A stretch of DNA of 41,210 nucleotides from a virus: IMG/VR virus record IMGVR_UViG_3300036760_000083, positions 1 through 41,210 of that record. The stretch is one strand, 5' to 3'. Positions within the stretch are counted from its first letter, which is position 1. Each line of letters opens with the position of its first letter. Position numbers and translations under genes: made by a program. The notes under the pieces were generated by a model that worked only from the letters and a program-made list of their open reading frames with translations, did not search any database and was not told the DNA's origin. Below, in pieces: positions 29,205 through 38,170 of this stretch.

Positions 29205-30407
29205 TTATGGGTTCCCGGCTCCGTAATCAATACCAAGTTGTTGTCTAATCTGCATAACTCTAGGATTAGATAACGCCTCTCCTAAGTTATGCTGCATTGC
29301 CGCACGTACTGCTTTATAGAGTCTCAGCGAATCTTCATCTGTATATTGAGAAACGTCTCCGCCTCTGTTTGCAATATTCATCAATTTAACTAATGACAAT
29401 TCTGTGGCTTTCTTGGCGTTATTCTCTAATGTATTTTTAAACACTGTGGGATCGTCGCCAGCCCCGGGCATAGTAGGACGAAGTCTTTTCGCTTCCGCTT
29501 CGGAAATGGCAACACCAGAAATAGATTTCTGAAACAAGGCCAAAGATTGCTGAATGTTCTTGCGGGCATTTGTCCATTTAGGATCAACAGTCTGCATCAA
29601 ACGTTCTCCTCCAGGAAGGAGAGAGGCAATTGCTTCTTTACCAACACTAGGACTAAATCCTTGTTCCACGTCCAGAAGAGTGTTTCGGTAACTGTTTCTC
29701 AAGGTATCAATATCTCCGATTGATTCGGCTTCTTTAGGAGTAATCTGAGATTTCCTTAACGCCAAAGCATTACTTTGGTTTTCTTGCGTCTGTGCTCCTT
29801 GCATAGCAATACGCTCGCGAGTCTGAAACATCTTATCTTCTAATGCAGCTTGTCGCTTCTGTTCTGGAGTCTCAAGATTGGTAATCTGTTTACCGAGTAA
29901 AATTGTCTGTAACAGCTCTTTAGTTTGATCAGCAGGATCTTTAACAGCCTTAGCTGAAAGAACCTTCTCCGCCAAATCAGGCCGCAGTCTGGCCATATTA
30001 GCCAAGAACTCATTAGAAGTGAAGTCAACAGGTGGAGTCACGGGGGCAGTAGGCACCCCACCTTGTTCGCCTGGAAGAATTCCTGCTGTGTCGCCACCGC
30101 CGAAAGCTTGTTGAACTTCCGGGTGGTCTAAAAGGTCCATGTTATTGGGCAATCCTCCTGCGCCCGCGAGCGCCTGTCCATATTCGGCAACTGGGGCGGT
30201 GTGGGGGTTCCCTTGAAGCAATTCAAGAAGATTCTTCTCTTCCCTAGATTGGCGCATCATCTGAGAACCGGCAAAAAACGGTGCGCTTAAATCAATACCC
30301 GAATCAGGGAAAAACAGTTTACCGGCAATACCCGCTAAGGTACCAATAAGGTTTAGGGTATTTTCCCCGCCTTTTCCCGGTGTCTTTGGTTTGTTTATTT
30401 CTGCCAC
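29205..30407 (-). CDS. ejection-type internal virion protein (400 aa)
   Basis: A largely helical protein with a small hydrophobic N-terminal segment (LIGTLAGIAGKLFFPDSGID), a glycine/proline-rich portion (about 85-130) and long helices with MQGAQTQENQSNALALRKSQ. Position between other internal proteins and the virion lysozyme suggests a DNA ejection protein. No specific family is recognised. Confidence 0.6.
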   Translation of the reverse strand: MAEINKPKTPGKGGENTLNLIGTLAGIAGKLFFPDSGIDLSAPFFAGSQMMRQSREEKNLLELLQGNPHTAPVAEYGQALAGAGGLPNNMDLLDHPEVQQAFGGGDTAGILPGEQGGVPTAPVTPPVDFTSNEFLANMARLRPDLAEKVLSAKAVKDPADQTKELLQTILLGKQITNLETPEQKRQAALEDKMFQTRERIAMQGAQTQENQSNALALRKSQITPKEAESIGDIDTLRNSYRNTLLDVEQGFSPSVGKEAIASLLPGGERLMQTVDPKWTNARKNIQQSLALFQKSISGVAISEAEAKRLRPTMPGAGDDPTVFKNTLENNAKKATELSLVKLMNIANRGGDVSQYTDEDSLRLYKAVRAAMQHNLGEALSNPRVMQIRQQLGIDYGAGNP

Positions 30408-30416
30408 GTTATCCCT

Positions 30417-31025
30417 TTAAAAAAGACTTGATTTCGCTTTTGTTTTGGTGTTTGCCTCTTCTTTGGCTCTTGTCGTAGTGGCTCGTCCCGCAGATACTCC
30501 AGCCATACCTTGAAGATTCTGTAATAGATTAGAACCTATCCCCAATTCACCAGCTTGTTGTGCGCGTGCACCGAGGGCCAAACGATTACGAGCTTCAATT
30601 AAAGCCTGTCGTTGTACATCAAATTCTCGCTGTTGGGCTAAAGCTCCAGGAATCATTGCGTTTTGAGCACCTGCTCCAGCTAAAGCCCCTTGATATCCTA
30701 ATGCAGCTAACAAAGCACTGTTGTTTCCTGTGCCACCAACTGACAGAGCATTAGCCAAAGATTGCTGTTGCTGCGACTGTTGTCCTTTAATATCCTGAAC
30801 ACCTCTAGACAACATGTTCTGGATAATAGGATCTGCTTGGTTTGAGAACAAAGGCGCACGTTCTAGTGTAATTGGTGTTCCAGCCAACTGCCCATACATA
30901 TTAGCCAACTGGTTATAGTTCTGTTTGAACTGTTGCTGATAAGGCGCAATTCCAGTTACGCGAGAGTCTTCTGTTTTATAGCCCGAAGAGACTTGATTAG
31001 TGTCGCTTGTTTTTTTAGATCCCAT
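30417..31025 (-). CDS. ejection-type virion protein (202 aa), Q/A-rich
   Basis: YQQQFKQNYNQLANMYGQLA, QSQQQQSLANALSVGGTGNN and AQQREFDVQRQALIEARNRL form a long amphipathic helical protein with a glycine-rich middle. This composition is typical of short-tailed phage ejection proteins. The start overlaps the upstream gene by 11 nt. Confidence 0.6.
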   Translation of the reverse strand: MGSKKTSDTNQVSSGYKTEDSRVTGIAPYQQQFKQNYNQLANMYGQLAGTPITLERAPLFSNQADPIIQNMLSRGVQDIKGQQSQQQQSLANALSVGGTGNNSALLAALGYQGALAGAGAQNAMIPGALAQQREFDVQRQALIEARNRLALGARAQQAGELGIGSNLLQNLQGMAGVSAGRATTTRAKEEANTKTKAKSSLF

Positions 31026-31518
31026 AATATTTCTTTAAATCTCCCGAAGCCATTTTCGGATTTCCCCGTCTAATCATATTTGAGTATTCACTATTACGAG
31101 TATAGCCTTCTGGCGTATTAACAATCGGGCTTGGTTGTTGGGGTTTGTGTTTGAATAATCCTGGGTTTTTCTGGATATAATCTCTTACCATTCCCGAGAT
31201 TTGTGCGCCTTTTTGGCTTAATGGAGACAGAGGCTGTTGTCCTGTAAAAGGTAAAGCAGGCTGTGCTTGTGGTACTTGTAAAGGTCCTGACATTGTTGGC
31301 GGAGGCGCATAACTCGGAACTTGTCCCGTATTAGCTATCCCAGATAAATTCTGAATAAGACTACCAGACCCGGGCTGTTGATAATCTTGGTATTGAATTG
31401 TGCCATATGGATTATAGGCTTGTTGCTGGGGATATTGCTGGGTTCCCCCAGCAATAGGCGGGACAATCTGAGAACCGCCTTGCTGTGTATTTTGTGTCAA
31501 ACCTTTTCTAGAACCCAT
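31015..31518 (-). CDS. virion protein, Q/P-rich (167 aa)
   Basis: Low-complexity Q/P/Y/G-rich N-terminal half (GGTQQYPQQQAYNPYG) and a short helical C-terminal part (QISGMVRDYIQKNP, YSNMIRRGNPKMASG). Probably a disordered internal virion protein. It overlaps the next gene. Confidence 0.5.
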   Translation of the reverse strand: MGSRKGLTQNTQQGGSQIVPPIAGGTQQYPQQQAYNPYGTIQYQDYQQPGSGSLIQNLSGIANTGQVPSYAPPPTMSGPLQVPQAQPALPFTGQQPLSPLSQKGAQISGMVRDYIQKNPGLFKHKPQQPSPIVNTPEGYTRNSEYSNMIRRGNPKMASGDLKKYYGI

Positions 31519-31519
31519 A

Positions 31520-31885
31520 TTAGTATCCTGGCCCTGTGCCTGTGGGCATTCTTCCTGGGCCTTTTTGTCGTGATTGTAGAATCTCTAACAGACTTGGTTG
31601 TGCAAACTGGGGAATGCCTCCAGGATTAGAGCCGTAATCAAGAAATGGCCCCTTTTGAGCTGGCGGCGTCGCAGCACTAGTCATTCCTGACATTCCACTT
31701 GCGGCCAGTTGGTCAATTCCAACGTTCATCGCTCCATTGGCTGCACCGGAAAGAGGATTTTCTCCTGAAACTGCATTAGAGAGCCCTCCAGCAATTGCGC
31801 TACCAGCAACAACTCCGGCAGGACCAAGAGGAGCCAGAGCTAGAGGTAATGCAATCTGCCCTAACTTTTTAATGAATCCGCCCAC
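31520..31885 (-). CDS. small glycine/alanine-rich virion protein (121 aa)
   Basis: LPLALAPLGPAGVVAGSAIA at the N-terminus is hydrophobic and could be membrane-active. The rest is G/P/N-rich. Its start lies inside the end of the GNAT-like gene. It resembles small internal or ejection proteins by composition. Confidence 0.5.
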   Translation of the reverse strand: MGGFIKKLGQIALPLALAPLGPAGVVAGSAIAGGLSNAVSGENPLSGAANGAMNVGIDQLAASGMSGMTSAATPPAQKGPFLDYGSNPGGIPQFAQPSLLEILQSRQKGPGRMPTGTGPGY

Positions 31886-32427
31886 AAATACACCCCATTT
31901 AAAACTTCTTTATTTACGGCGTTAAAGACTTCGTCTGCCATTGCGTATCTGTTCTCGTCTTCAAATTTGCCTTTAATAAATACTTCTTTTTCGAATACGC
32001 CTTCTTTGGTAAACCCAGTCAATTCTAAATTCTTGTTTAGTCCAATATCAGAAGATAGCGTTTCAATTATACACTTCTTGAACCCAAGACGATTAAAAGC
32101 GTAGTCCATTATAATAATCACGGCTTCCGTAGGTATTCGGTTCTTCTGATACTCTGCGTTGATAACTGTTCCAATATAAAACGCTCGATTCGTCTTAGTA
32201 TCTGGAATCATCTGACACATTCCAACTATATCCAAGGAGTCTTTAAGATAAATCAAGAATACTTCGCCGTTAATCAATCTCGGGTAATTTTCAAAATCAA
32301 CCTGTCCAAGGGCTCGGGGATAATGACGAAACAGGTTGTTATACTTTTCGTCATAAAACCAAGAGGCGAGAACCGCCCACTTATCTGGGGTAAAAGGAAC
32401 CAACTGTAATCGTTTACTAGACAACAT
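31861..32427 (-). CDS. GNAT-family acetyltransferase-like protein in the virion module
   Basis: 188 residues with RimJ/RimL-type layout: LSSKRLQLVPFTPDKWAVLA at the start, DIVGMCQMIP (strand 4), then YQKNRIPTEAVIIIMDYAFN, the helix region that binds acetyl-CoA, LGFKKCIIETLSSDIGLNKN and LTGFTKEGVF. The pyrophosphate loop lacks the usual Q/RxxGxG/A glycines (QKNRIP), so catalysis is not certain. It lies between tail and ejection genes and overlaps the next gene by 25 nt. It may modify a virion or host protein. Confidence 0.75.
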   Translation of the reverse strand: MLSSKRLQLVPFTPDKWAVLASWFYDEKYNNLFRHYPRALGQVDFENYPRLINGEVFLIYLKDSLDIVGMCQMIPDTKTNRAFYIGTVINAEYQKNRIPTEAVIIIMDYAFNRLGFKKCIIETLSSDIGLNKNLELTGFTKEGVFEKEVFIKGKFEDENRYAMADEVFNAVNKEVLNGVYLWADSLKS

Positions 32428-32435
32428 GTGTTGTA

Positions 32436-33476
32436 TTATTTGACAATCTCAATCGTGCCAGATCGTGCCACGAAGGTGCACGTAGCAACGGCACTTCCCC
32501 ACGTAAAGGAAACTGTAATGTCCTTAGCCAAAGTAGTGTCAACTGTAATAGCGGCTGCGTTAGTCGCGCCGGTGCCCGCCGTACCCATTCCTCGTGCAAC
32601 TGGAATGGTATTGCTGTTCCACATAACTTTGCCTTGAGCTTCAATAGTTCCGGTTGCTCCGGTGGTAATAGCTGTAAGCAAAAATTCACACTCAACCAAG
32701 GAATTGGCTAAACTGACTGCCGGGGTGAAAGCTCCGGTATCTAACAGAACTGTTCCGGCCACCCCACCATAATAAACTTTAATTCTGGCTGTAGCGGGAC
32801 CTGCACCAGCTGTGTTCATTCGGCCCCACAACTTGCCTCTGATAGTAGTTCCAGCTTTAAGAAAGTTGGCCGGAAGAGTAGTAGTCAAATCCGCAATTGC
32901 TAATTCAGTAGCGGTATTATCGGCAGTATAAGCCGTAGTCATGGACTTCGCAGTCAATCCCGCATTAAGACTCGTAAGGCTTCTCAAAGAGCCTTCATAA
33001 CAAGAACCCGTACCTGTCTGTGTAGACTTTACAGGAGCCACACTATTACCGGAACCAGACTGAATTGCTTCAATAGCAGCAGCATTTCCTGATTTCGTAA
33101 TTTTAATAGTAGAACCGGACCCTGTATCAGAAAACTCTAATGATGGCACCGTAGAAGACGAATTGCTCATTTCAACATAAACAAGAGCGGAATTGACTTG
33201 GGCTGCAGCGGTAGCAATCTTAAAGCCATACTTACTGGCGGCCATGACAGCACTGACAATCAAAGAAAGATTGTGGGTGTTTGCGTCAGAAACAGTCCAA
33301 GAATGTGAAGAGGTCCACGGATACGGCACAGTTGTCTTGATGTTATTCGTAGGATCAAAGTTGCTCCCATTAATAAAATCTCTAAGATATTTATCTTGTG
33401 AATTGACTTCTGTACCTTGCGCAACTTGTCCGTTGGCAAATTCAGCGTCCGCAACTGGTAAGACTGCAAGTGTCAT
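32436..33476 (-). CDS. tail/fibre or decoration-type protein (346 aa)
   Basis: NSQDKYLRDFINGSNFDPTN near the N-terminus resembles virion attachment regions. The middle is low-complexity S/T/G (SSSTVPSLEFSDTGSGS). The C-terminal 130 residues look like a beta-sandwich: LPANFLKAGTTIRGKLWGRM, ARIKVYYGG, LLDTGAF, VECEFLL. Such a composition suits a tail spike, fibre or capsid decoration. No specific family. Confidence 0.6.
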   Translation of the reverse strand: MTLAVLPVADAEFANGQVAQGTEVNSQDKYLRDFINGSNFDPTNNIKTTVPYPWTSSHSWTVSDANTHNLSLIVSAVMAASKYGFKIATAAAQVNSALVYVEMSNSSSTVPSLEFSDTGSGSTIKITKSGNAAAIEAIQSGSGNSVAPVKSTQTGTGSCYEGSLRSLTSLNAGLTAKSMTTAYTADNTATELAIADLTTTLPANFLKAGTTIRGKLWGRMNTAGAGPATARIKVYYGGVAGTVLLDTGAFTPAVSLANSLVECEFLLTAITTGATGTIEAQGKVMWNSNTIPVARGMGTAGTGATNAAAITVDTTLAKDITVSFTWGSAVATCTFVARSGTIEIVK

Positions 33477-33480
33477 TTGT

Positions 33481-34983
33481 TTATCCTATAATATTAATTG
33501 GAGAAAACCCTACTGGGAATGAAGGACTCAAATAACAGAAGTTGTCTATATCTGTTGTTCCCGGACGATACAGTAAAAGAGGTTCTCCGTCTGAATCTTT
33601 TATAAGCTGTGTATCCCAAAAAGAGTTACTCGCCACACTAAAAAGGGGGTACCACTTCATGTCAATTTCTCTGTTGGCAAGGTCTATTCTAAAAACCGTC
33701 GTACCTTGCGTAACTGCGGCATTGACCAAATACAAAATACTGCCTTTCAAAACTATGTTATTAGGAATGGTCGTAACTGTTGGAGTACCTGAATGCAATC
33801 CTGGTAGACCATACTCAGAGACTGTTCTTGTCACTAAATCAATCGCTAGCAAAGCTGCACCGAATCTATGATCAGCACTTGTAATGGATTTACCTGAATC
33901 ACTGGCCGCAGGACACAACAAATACCCATTATATTCTACTATTTGACCCATTCGGTAGCGTCGGTTTGCTGTCGTGATGGTATTAGTAAGGGTCATCGTT
34001 CCCGGTGCTACTTGATAGATTTTAGACGCTGATATCGCGGCGTCGTGTTCTGTGACATAGATATTCCCATCACTTGCATATATACAACCCAAGCCCAACG
34101 ATCCTGTGGTAGTGCTTAAAGTCAATATTGTAGCAGCTCCCCCGCCTTTTGCAAATTTAACTAAATCAGTGCCTCGGTTTGCATTTATATTAGTGGTTAC
34201 TATGTAAAAACTAGTCTGGTCATCTGTAAAGTCTAATATCGGGTCGGCTGCAACTACTGTTCCTGTATTGCTGTGCGTGGTTGTTAATGTGAAAGTTGAA
34301 ATTTTAACTTCCGCGACTGAAACAATGTTTGATCCACTTGCAGCTCTAGTGCAAATATAAATCTTGTCTTCGTCTTTTTTAACTCTTATTTTACCTGCGC
34401 CAACTCCGGCAAATATAGTTAATACTGATCTACTGCCATCGGTTCGGCTTATACGATAAAGACTAGTCGATGTCGTAGAAGAAGTGGTTACATAAAAATA
34501 ATTTCCATCAGTAGCAACGGATGTATAGTTTAAAGCCGACGCTCCACTAACCGCAGAAGGATGCGGCAGAATATTTAAGTCATTAAGGTCCCCAACAAAA
34601 AGATCGTCAACTTGGAGTTGTTGGTTTGTGTCTTGGTAACTGTCGTCTCCAACCGCACTAAGAGATTCTCCTGTAACCGGATTTCCCCCGATCAAAATAA
34701 TCTTGAAGTTGACTCCGGGTTTGGTGGATCTAACATCTACCGCTTTATTAGAAATCTCTTGTACGTATACATCTCCTACAAGAGGGAACCAAGCAACTGG
34801 CCTGGGAGTCATGCTGTGATTAAACAATTTCTCCGTGTCTGACTCTGTGTTGGTAGTACCGCTAATAGTCTGGAAATTGAAATTATCAATTGACACTCGC
34901 CCAGCCAGAACTTCACGAATAGCAGAAAAGTTCTTCTGTACTATTACATCTATATTAGTAGGCAGAATAGCCGGTATCGTCAT
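33481..34983 (-). CDS. beta-propeller-like tail protein (500 aa)
   Basis: Start at ATG 34983, just after the upstream TGA; a TTG at 34989 is the alternative. From about residue 160 there are recurring blade-like units: NYFYVTTSSTTSTSLYRISR, KIYICTRAASG, SFYIVTTNINAN, NIYVTEHDAAISASKIYQV, YLLCPAASDSG and ILYLVNAAVTQGTTVFRIDL. This is a beta-propeller pattern. It is adjacent to a second propeller-like tail protein. Probably part of the short tail or a host-binding hub. Confidence 0.6.
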   Translation of the reverse strand: MTIPAILPTNIDVIVQKNFSAIREVLAGRVSIDNFNFQTISGTTNTESDTEKLFNHSMTPRPVAWFPLVGDVYVQEISNKAVDVRSTKPGVNFKIILIGGNPVTGESLSAVGDDSYQDTNQQLQVDDLFVGDLNDLNILPHPSAVSGASALNYTSVATDGNYFYVTTSSTTSTSLYRISRTDGSRSVLTIFAGVGAGKIRVKKDEDKIYICTRAASGSNIVSVAEVKISTFTLTTTHSNTGTVVAADPILDFTDDQTSFYIVTTNINANRGTDLVKFAKGGGAATILTLSTTTGSLGLGCIYASDGNIYVTEHDAAISASKIYQVAPGTMTLTNTITTANRRYRMGQIVEYNGYLLCPAASDSGKSITSADHRFGAALLAIDLVTRTVSEYGLPGLHSGTPTVTTIPNNIVLKGSILYLVNAAVTQGTTVFRIDLANREIDMKWYPLFSVASNSFWDTQLIKDSDGEPLLLYRPGTTDIDNFCYLSPSFPVGFSPINIIG

Positions 34984-34985
34984 AT

Positions 34986-36914
34986 TCAAACACTATCAAG
35001 TTGAGTAACTCGTCCAATGCCTTTAATGGCTATAGGCTGATCGGCAAAAATGTTGTTCACCCCATACCGACCAAAGAAGGCTCTGCGCTTGGGGAAAAAG
35101 GTCAAAAGCTTAAACTTAAGAGAAGACCAATTAAACTGATTCCAATTCGAACTGTTCCACAGAGTGGTGCTGGTAGACAAGGTCGTCGTCTTCGTTCGGA
35201 CTATAACATCCTCGTCACAGTCTTCCTCGAACGTGTGTGTGACAGTGTTGTTGGCTGTGTTACCAGACCCAATAATAAAAGCGTAATACGAATGAAAAAC
35301 CTTGTATATTGTCGAGTGTTGTTCCTCTTCCCAAGGGGTCCGTATATCCCAGTAAATTCCCTTGGTGTTATCGTTTCCGCCGTCGTTCATCTTATAGAAC
35401 AAACCCACTGCGTCAGAACAACCAAAGTAGAACGTGGTCGTGTTATTCTCTGTTCCAGAGAATAGGCAACTTGCTCTTAGTCCTGGATGAATGGTACTAT
35501 CTACACCTGGAGTATAGTAGGTCCAGGCAACTTCCTGCGTGGCTTGAAAATTTCTATAATGACCAACAAATTGAAAGTCTGGTTCTATTGCACCTGGACG
35601 GCACACTGAGAACATAATCTGTTGTGTGTCGGTCTTGGTTATACCTGAAAACTTGTAAAACTGATTAAAATTAAGGGCGTTTAGCGTGTTGCGGATTCTC
35701 TTGCCTAAACGATAAATCGTAACTCCGTCGGTGGCGTAAATGTCATTCTTTCCAAGCCATGCCACGACATTATCTATCATGGCGGTTACGTGTCCAGATA
35801 AACACGTTACTCCGTTTGAAATCTCTTCATATAGATACTTTTGGGAGCCTTGTCGTTCTAAGCCTCCCTGTATTGCGTCTACTCTAACTAGTCTACCTAC
35901 AGACCTCTGTTTAAGGACTATCGTAGTAGTACCTGATTGGACCAGGCCTAGAATAATATCCCCGTCATTTATGTTACAATCTATAAAATCAAGAGCCTGG
36001 AAGGACTCGGGCATTGATCCACCGAGGCCGATTTTGCTATACTGGATACGGCTAGGATTAGATTTAAAACCAGCAACAAAAATACGATTGTCATTAACAA
36101 CTGCGTAGGTGACTTTTTCAGACAAACGGGAGTTATCTAACTCCATTTCATTTCCAAGACTTCCGTCTGAATTAGTCGAATTAAATATGGTCTCGTTGAT
36201 GTTTATTTCGCCGTCTTTAAAGAAGACGTTCCCACCAGAAACCGTTCGATAAATCCAAATCTTGTCGGCAGTAACCGAATCTCCTGCGGTTACTTGTATA
36301 CGTATCCCTGCTAAAGAATCTGTCGTAGTAAAGATAGCCGAAGGCAAAGAAGGTGACGATTGCGCTCCGGTGGAGCTATTTACATATACGTACGCAAATA
36401 GGTACGATCCTGAATTGTTCAGATTACCGCTAATGTTCGACACAAACGTAGGTGCGGAAGCGGGTTGACTTATGCCTATTTGTCTTGTCGAAATACCGTC
36501 ATAAAGAAAATCATCTTTGCCATTAAAAATAAACGCCAGATTTCGAAACTGTAAAATAGTCGGTTTGATGTTATCTGCTAATCCCGATAAAATCGTAGTC
36601 GGAACGCCAGTACCGTTTTGTTTTCCTAATATACCCGAAGTGCCGGTTATGGTCGAGCCTTCTCCATACAGAAGTATCTCAGATGTTCCATTAGTCTTGG
36701 TATAGTTAAATCCTTGTCGAATACGTCTAGTACCCCACGCTGCATTTTGGGGTGTATAACCTGATCTTTTCTTAGCCAGAGAATCGTCTACTAAGTCTGT
36801 GTTGTGCGCCTTAGAAAGAGTACCTGTCAAATCGGGCGATCCTACCGCAGTAGTGTCGTCTGTGCCTTTTATGAAGGAAATCAGCTTTCCGTAATTAGGA
36901 TTTCTAATTCCCAT
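34986..36914 (-). CDS. tail/head-completion protein with propeller-like repeats
   Basis: 642 residues from ATG 36914, one base after the adaptor stop; an upstream start at 36980 would overlap the adaptor. MGIRNPNYGKLISFIKG is followed by a middle with RQGFNYTKTNGTSEILLYGE and a beta-rich body with SRIQYSKIGLGG and QQIMFSVCRPGAIEPDFQFV. Its place directly after the adaptor fits a head-to-tail stabilisation or nozzle protein of short-tailed phages. Function by position and fold style. Confidence 0.65.
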   Translation of the reverse strand: MGIRNPNYGKLISFIKGTDDTTAVGSPDLTGTLSKAHNTDLVDDSLAKKRSGYTPQNAAWGTRRIRQGFNYTKTNGTSEILLYGEGSTITGTSGILGKQNGTGVPTTILSGLADNIKPTILQFRNLAFIFNGKDDFLYDGISTRQIGISQPASAPTFVSNISGNLNNSGSYLFAYVYVNSSTGAQSSPSLPSAIFTTTDSLAGIRIQVTAGDSVTADKIWIYRTVSGGNVFFKDGEININETIFNSTNSDGSLGNEMELDNSRLSEKVTYAVVNDNRIFVAGFKSNPSRIQYSKIGLGGSMPESFQALDFIDCNINDGDIILGLVQSGTTTIVLKQRSVGRLVRVDAIQGGLERQGSQKYLYEEISNGVTCLSGHVTAMIDNVVAWLGKNDIYATDGVTIYRLGKRIRNTLNALNFNQFYKFSGITKTDTQQIMFSVCRPGAIEPDFQFVGHYRNFQATQEVAWTYYTPGVDSTIHPGLRASCLFSGTENNTTTFYFGCSDAVGLFYKMNDGGNDNTKGIYWDIRTPWEEEQHSTIYKVFHSYYAFIIGSGNTANNTVTHTFEEDCDEDVIVRTKTTTLSTSTTLWNSSNWNQFNWSSLKFKLLTFFPKRRAFFGRYGVNNIFADQPIAIKGIGRVTQLDSV

Positions 36915-36915
36915 T

Positions 36916-37662
36916 TTAGTAGTCTGTCGTCGCCCAAGTTCTGCGTAAAAAATCGTTAAATGTAACTCCGGAAGAACCAAGTTCCTCTTCCCAAAATTTA
37001 AAACGTGTTCCTGATTCTAAATGCTGCATATCGGCTGCAATGGCGTTAAACACTAAGGAGTTGACAATTCTTGGGGTGCCAACTTCATTAATCACCGCTT
37101 GATATCTGGTATCGTCAAAATACATGAAACCTTCGGCAATCATCTTCTTAGTTACAATTTGATGGACAAAACTTGGAACGCCTAAGTCATCCTCTAAATC
37201 ATCGGAATCAGAGGTCGATTCGATAGCCTTTGATTTGTACAAGAATTTAACAACAATAGCCTCATCGGGAATGTCGGTCAAAATGATCTTATAATTACCC
37301 CACGGCGCATATCTGGACGGCTGTCCCGGATTGTCGTTCAAAGGAAAGTGTTTTCTAATTTCTCTAAGTTCTGCGGGCAAGATAGGTCGTCCGTTGGTAC
37401 TGTCCCACATACACTCGATGTGTCTCGCAGAACGGATGTCTCCATCACCACTAACTAACATAGAATCACTTAAGTCGTACTCTTCTGTGGCGGGAGTGGT
37501 AGTAAACTGATCGGCCTTGTGAGTCCATTCCCAATCGTGAATGTCGAACAGCTCATTTAAAACCTGATTAAATGAAATCTCTAGGTAGGTGCGAAATTCG
37601 TCGGAATCTTGTCCTGTAATCGCTTCAACTCTATCTAGTATATTTCCGCGTGTTAATGCCAT
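36916..37662 (-). CDS. head-tail adaptor protein
   Basis: 248 residues. RGNILDRVEAITGQDSDEFR, then YLEISFNQVLNELFDIHDWE with WTHKADQFTTTPATEEYDLS, is the layout of adaptor proteins of SU10-like short-tailed phages; KKMIAEGFMYFDDTRYQ is a later helix. Adaptors form a ring below the portal and join the tail. It lies between a small head gene and the tail protein, with a 1-nt gap to the latter's ATG. Confidence 0.75.
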   Translation of the reverse strand: MALTRGNILDRVEAITGQDSDEFRTYLEISFNQVLNELFDIHDWEWTHKADQFTTTPATEEYDLSDSMLVSGDGDIRSARHIECMWDSTNGRPILPAELREIRKHFPLNDNPGQPSRYAPWGNYKIILTDIPDEAIVVKFLYKSKAIESTSDSDDLEDDLGVPSFVHQIVTKKMIAEGFMYFDDTRYQAVINEVGTPRIVNSLVFNAIAADMQHLESGTRFKFWEEELGSSGVTFNDFLRRTWATTDY

Positions 37663-37666
37663 GTTA

Positions 37667-38104
37667 TTAATCCACTACCATTTGAATATAATGTTTAGGA
37701 TACTCAAGACGATTGCTGGGCAAATCACACTTAAATTCTCTTTGCGCTTTTGTGCGATCAATCAAACCTTTTCTGCACAGCTCCGTAAGAATTGCTAAAT
37801 AACCTCGCCACAATAGTTCTTCGGGAACTTCCACCCCATCAGGGGTAATCCCTTTTTCAATTATACTTGCAGCGGTGCTTTCTTTTCCATCCTTGACTAA
37901 TTTCTTTAAGTCAACACCCGCAATTGAGTATTTAGGTACAAAATGTTGTGGGACCGCCATAATGTATCGGTGCTGCAATCCGGAGTATAGCCCACAAATA
38001 GGATAATCTTTGTGGGGATAAACTATATCTGTATTCTGCACACGAAGGACACTATTCAATTTACTTAACTTGCGCTTGAATGTAGATAATTCCATTCCGT
38101 CCAT
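37667..38104 (-). CDS. small head protein (145 aa)
   Basis: Start at ATG 38104 because AAGGAAG lies 8-10 nt before it; ATG 38164 in frame is possible. MDGMELSTFKRKLSKLNSVL, YPICGLYSGLQHRYIMAVPQ and a helical end with KAQREFKCDLPSNRLEYPKH. Located between capsid and adaptor genes, it is probably a head component. No recognised family. Confidence 0.6.
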   Translation of the reverse strand: MDGMELSTFKRKLSKLNSVLRVQNTDIVYPHKDYPICGLYSGLQHRYIMAVPQHFVPKYSIAGVDLKKLVKDGKESTAASIIEKGITPDGVEVPEELLWRGYLAILTELCRKGLIDRTKAQREFKCDLPSNRLEYPKHYIQMVVD

Positions 38105-38170
38105 GCTTCGCTTCTTCCTTTCAGGAAGATAATTAAGAAAGGGGACTGCCTGAGCAATCCCCAATCATAA

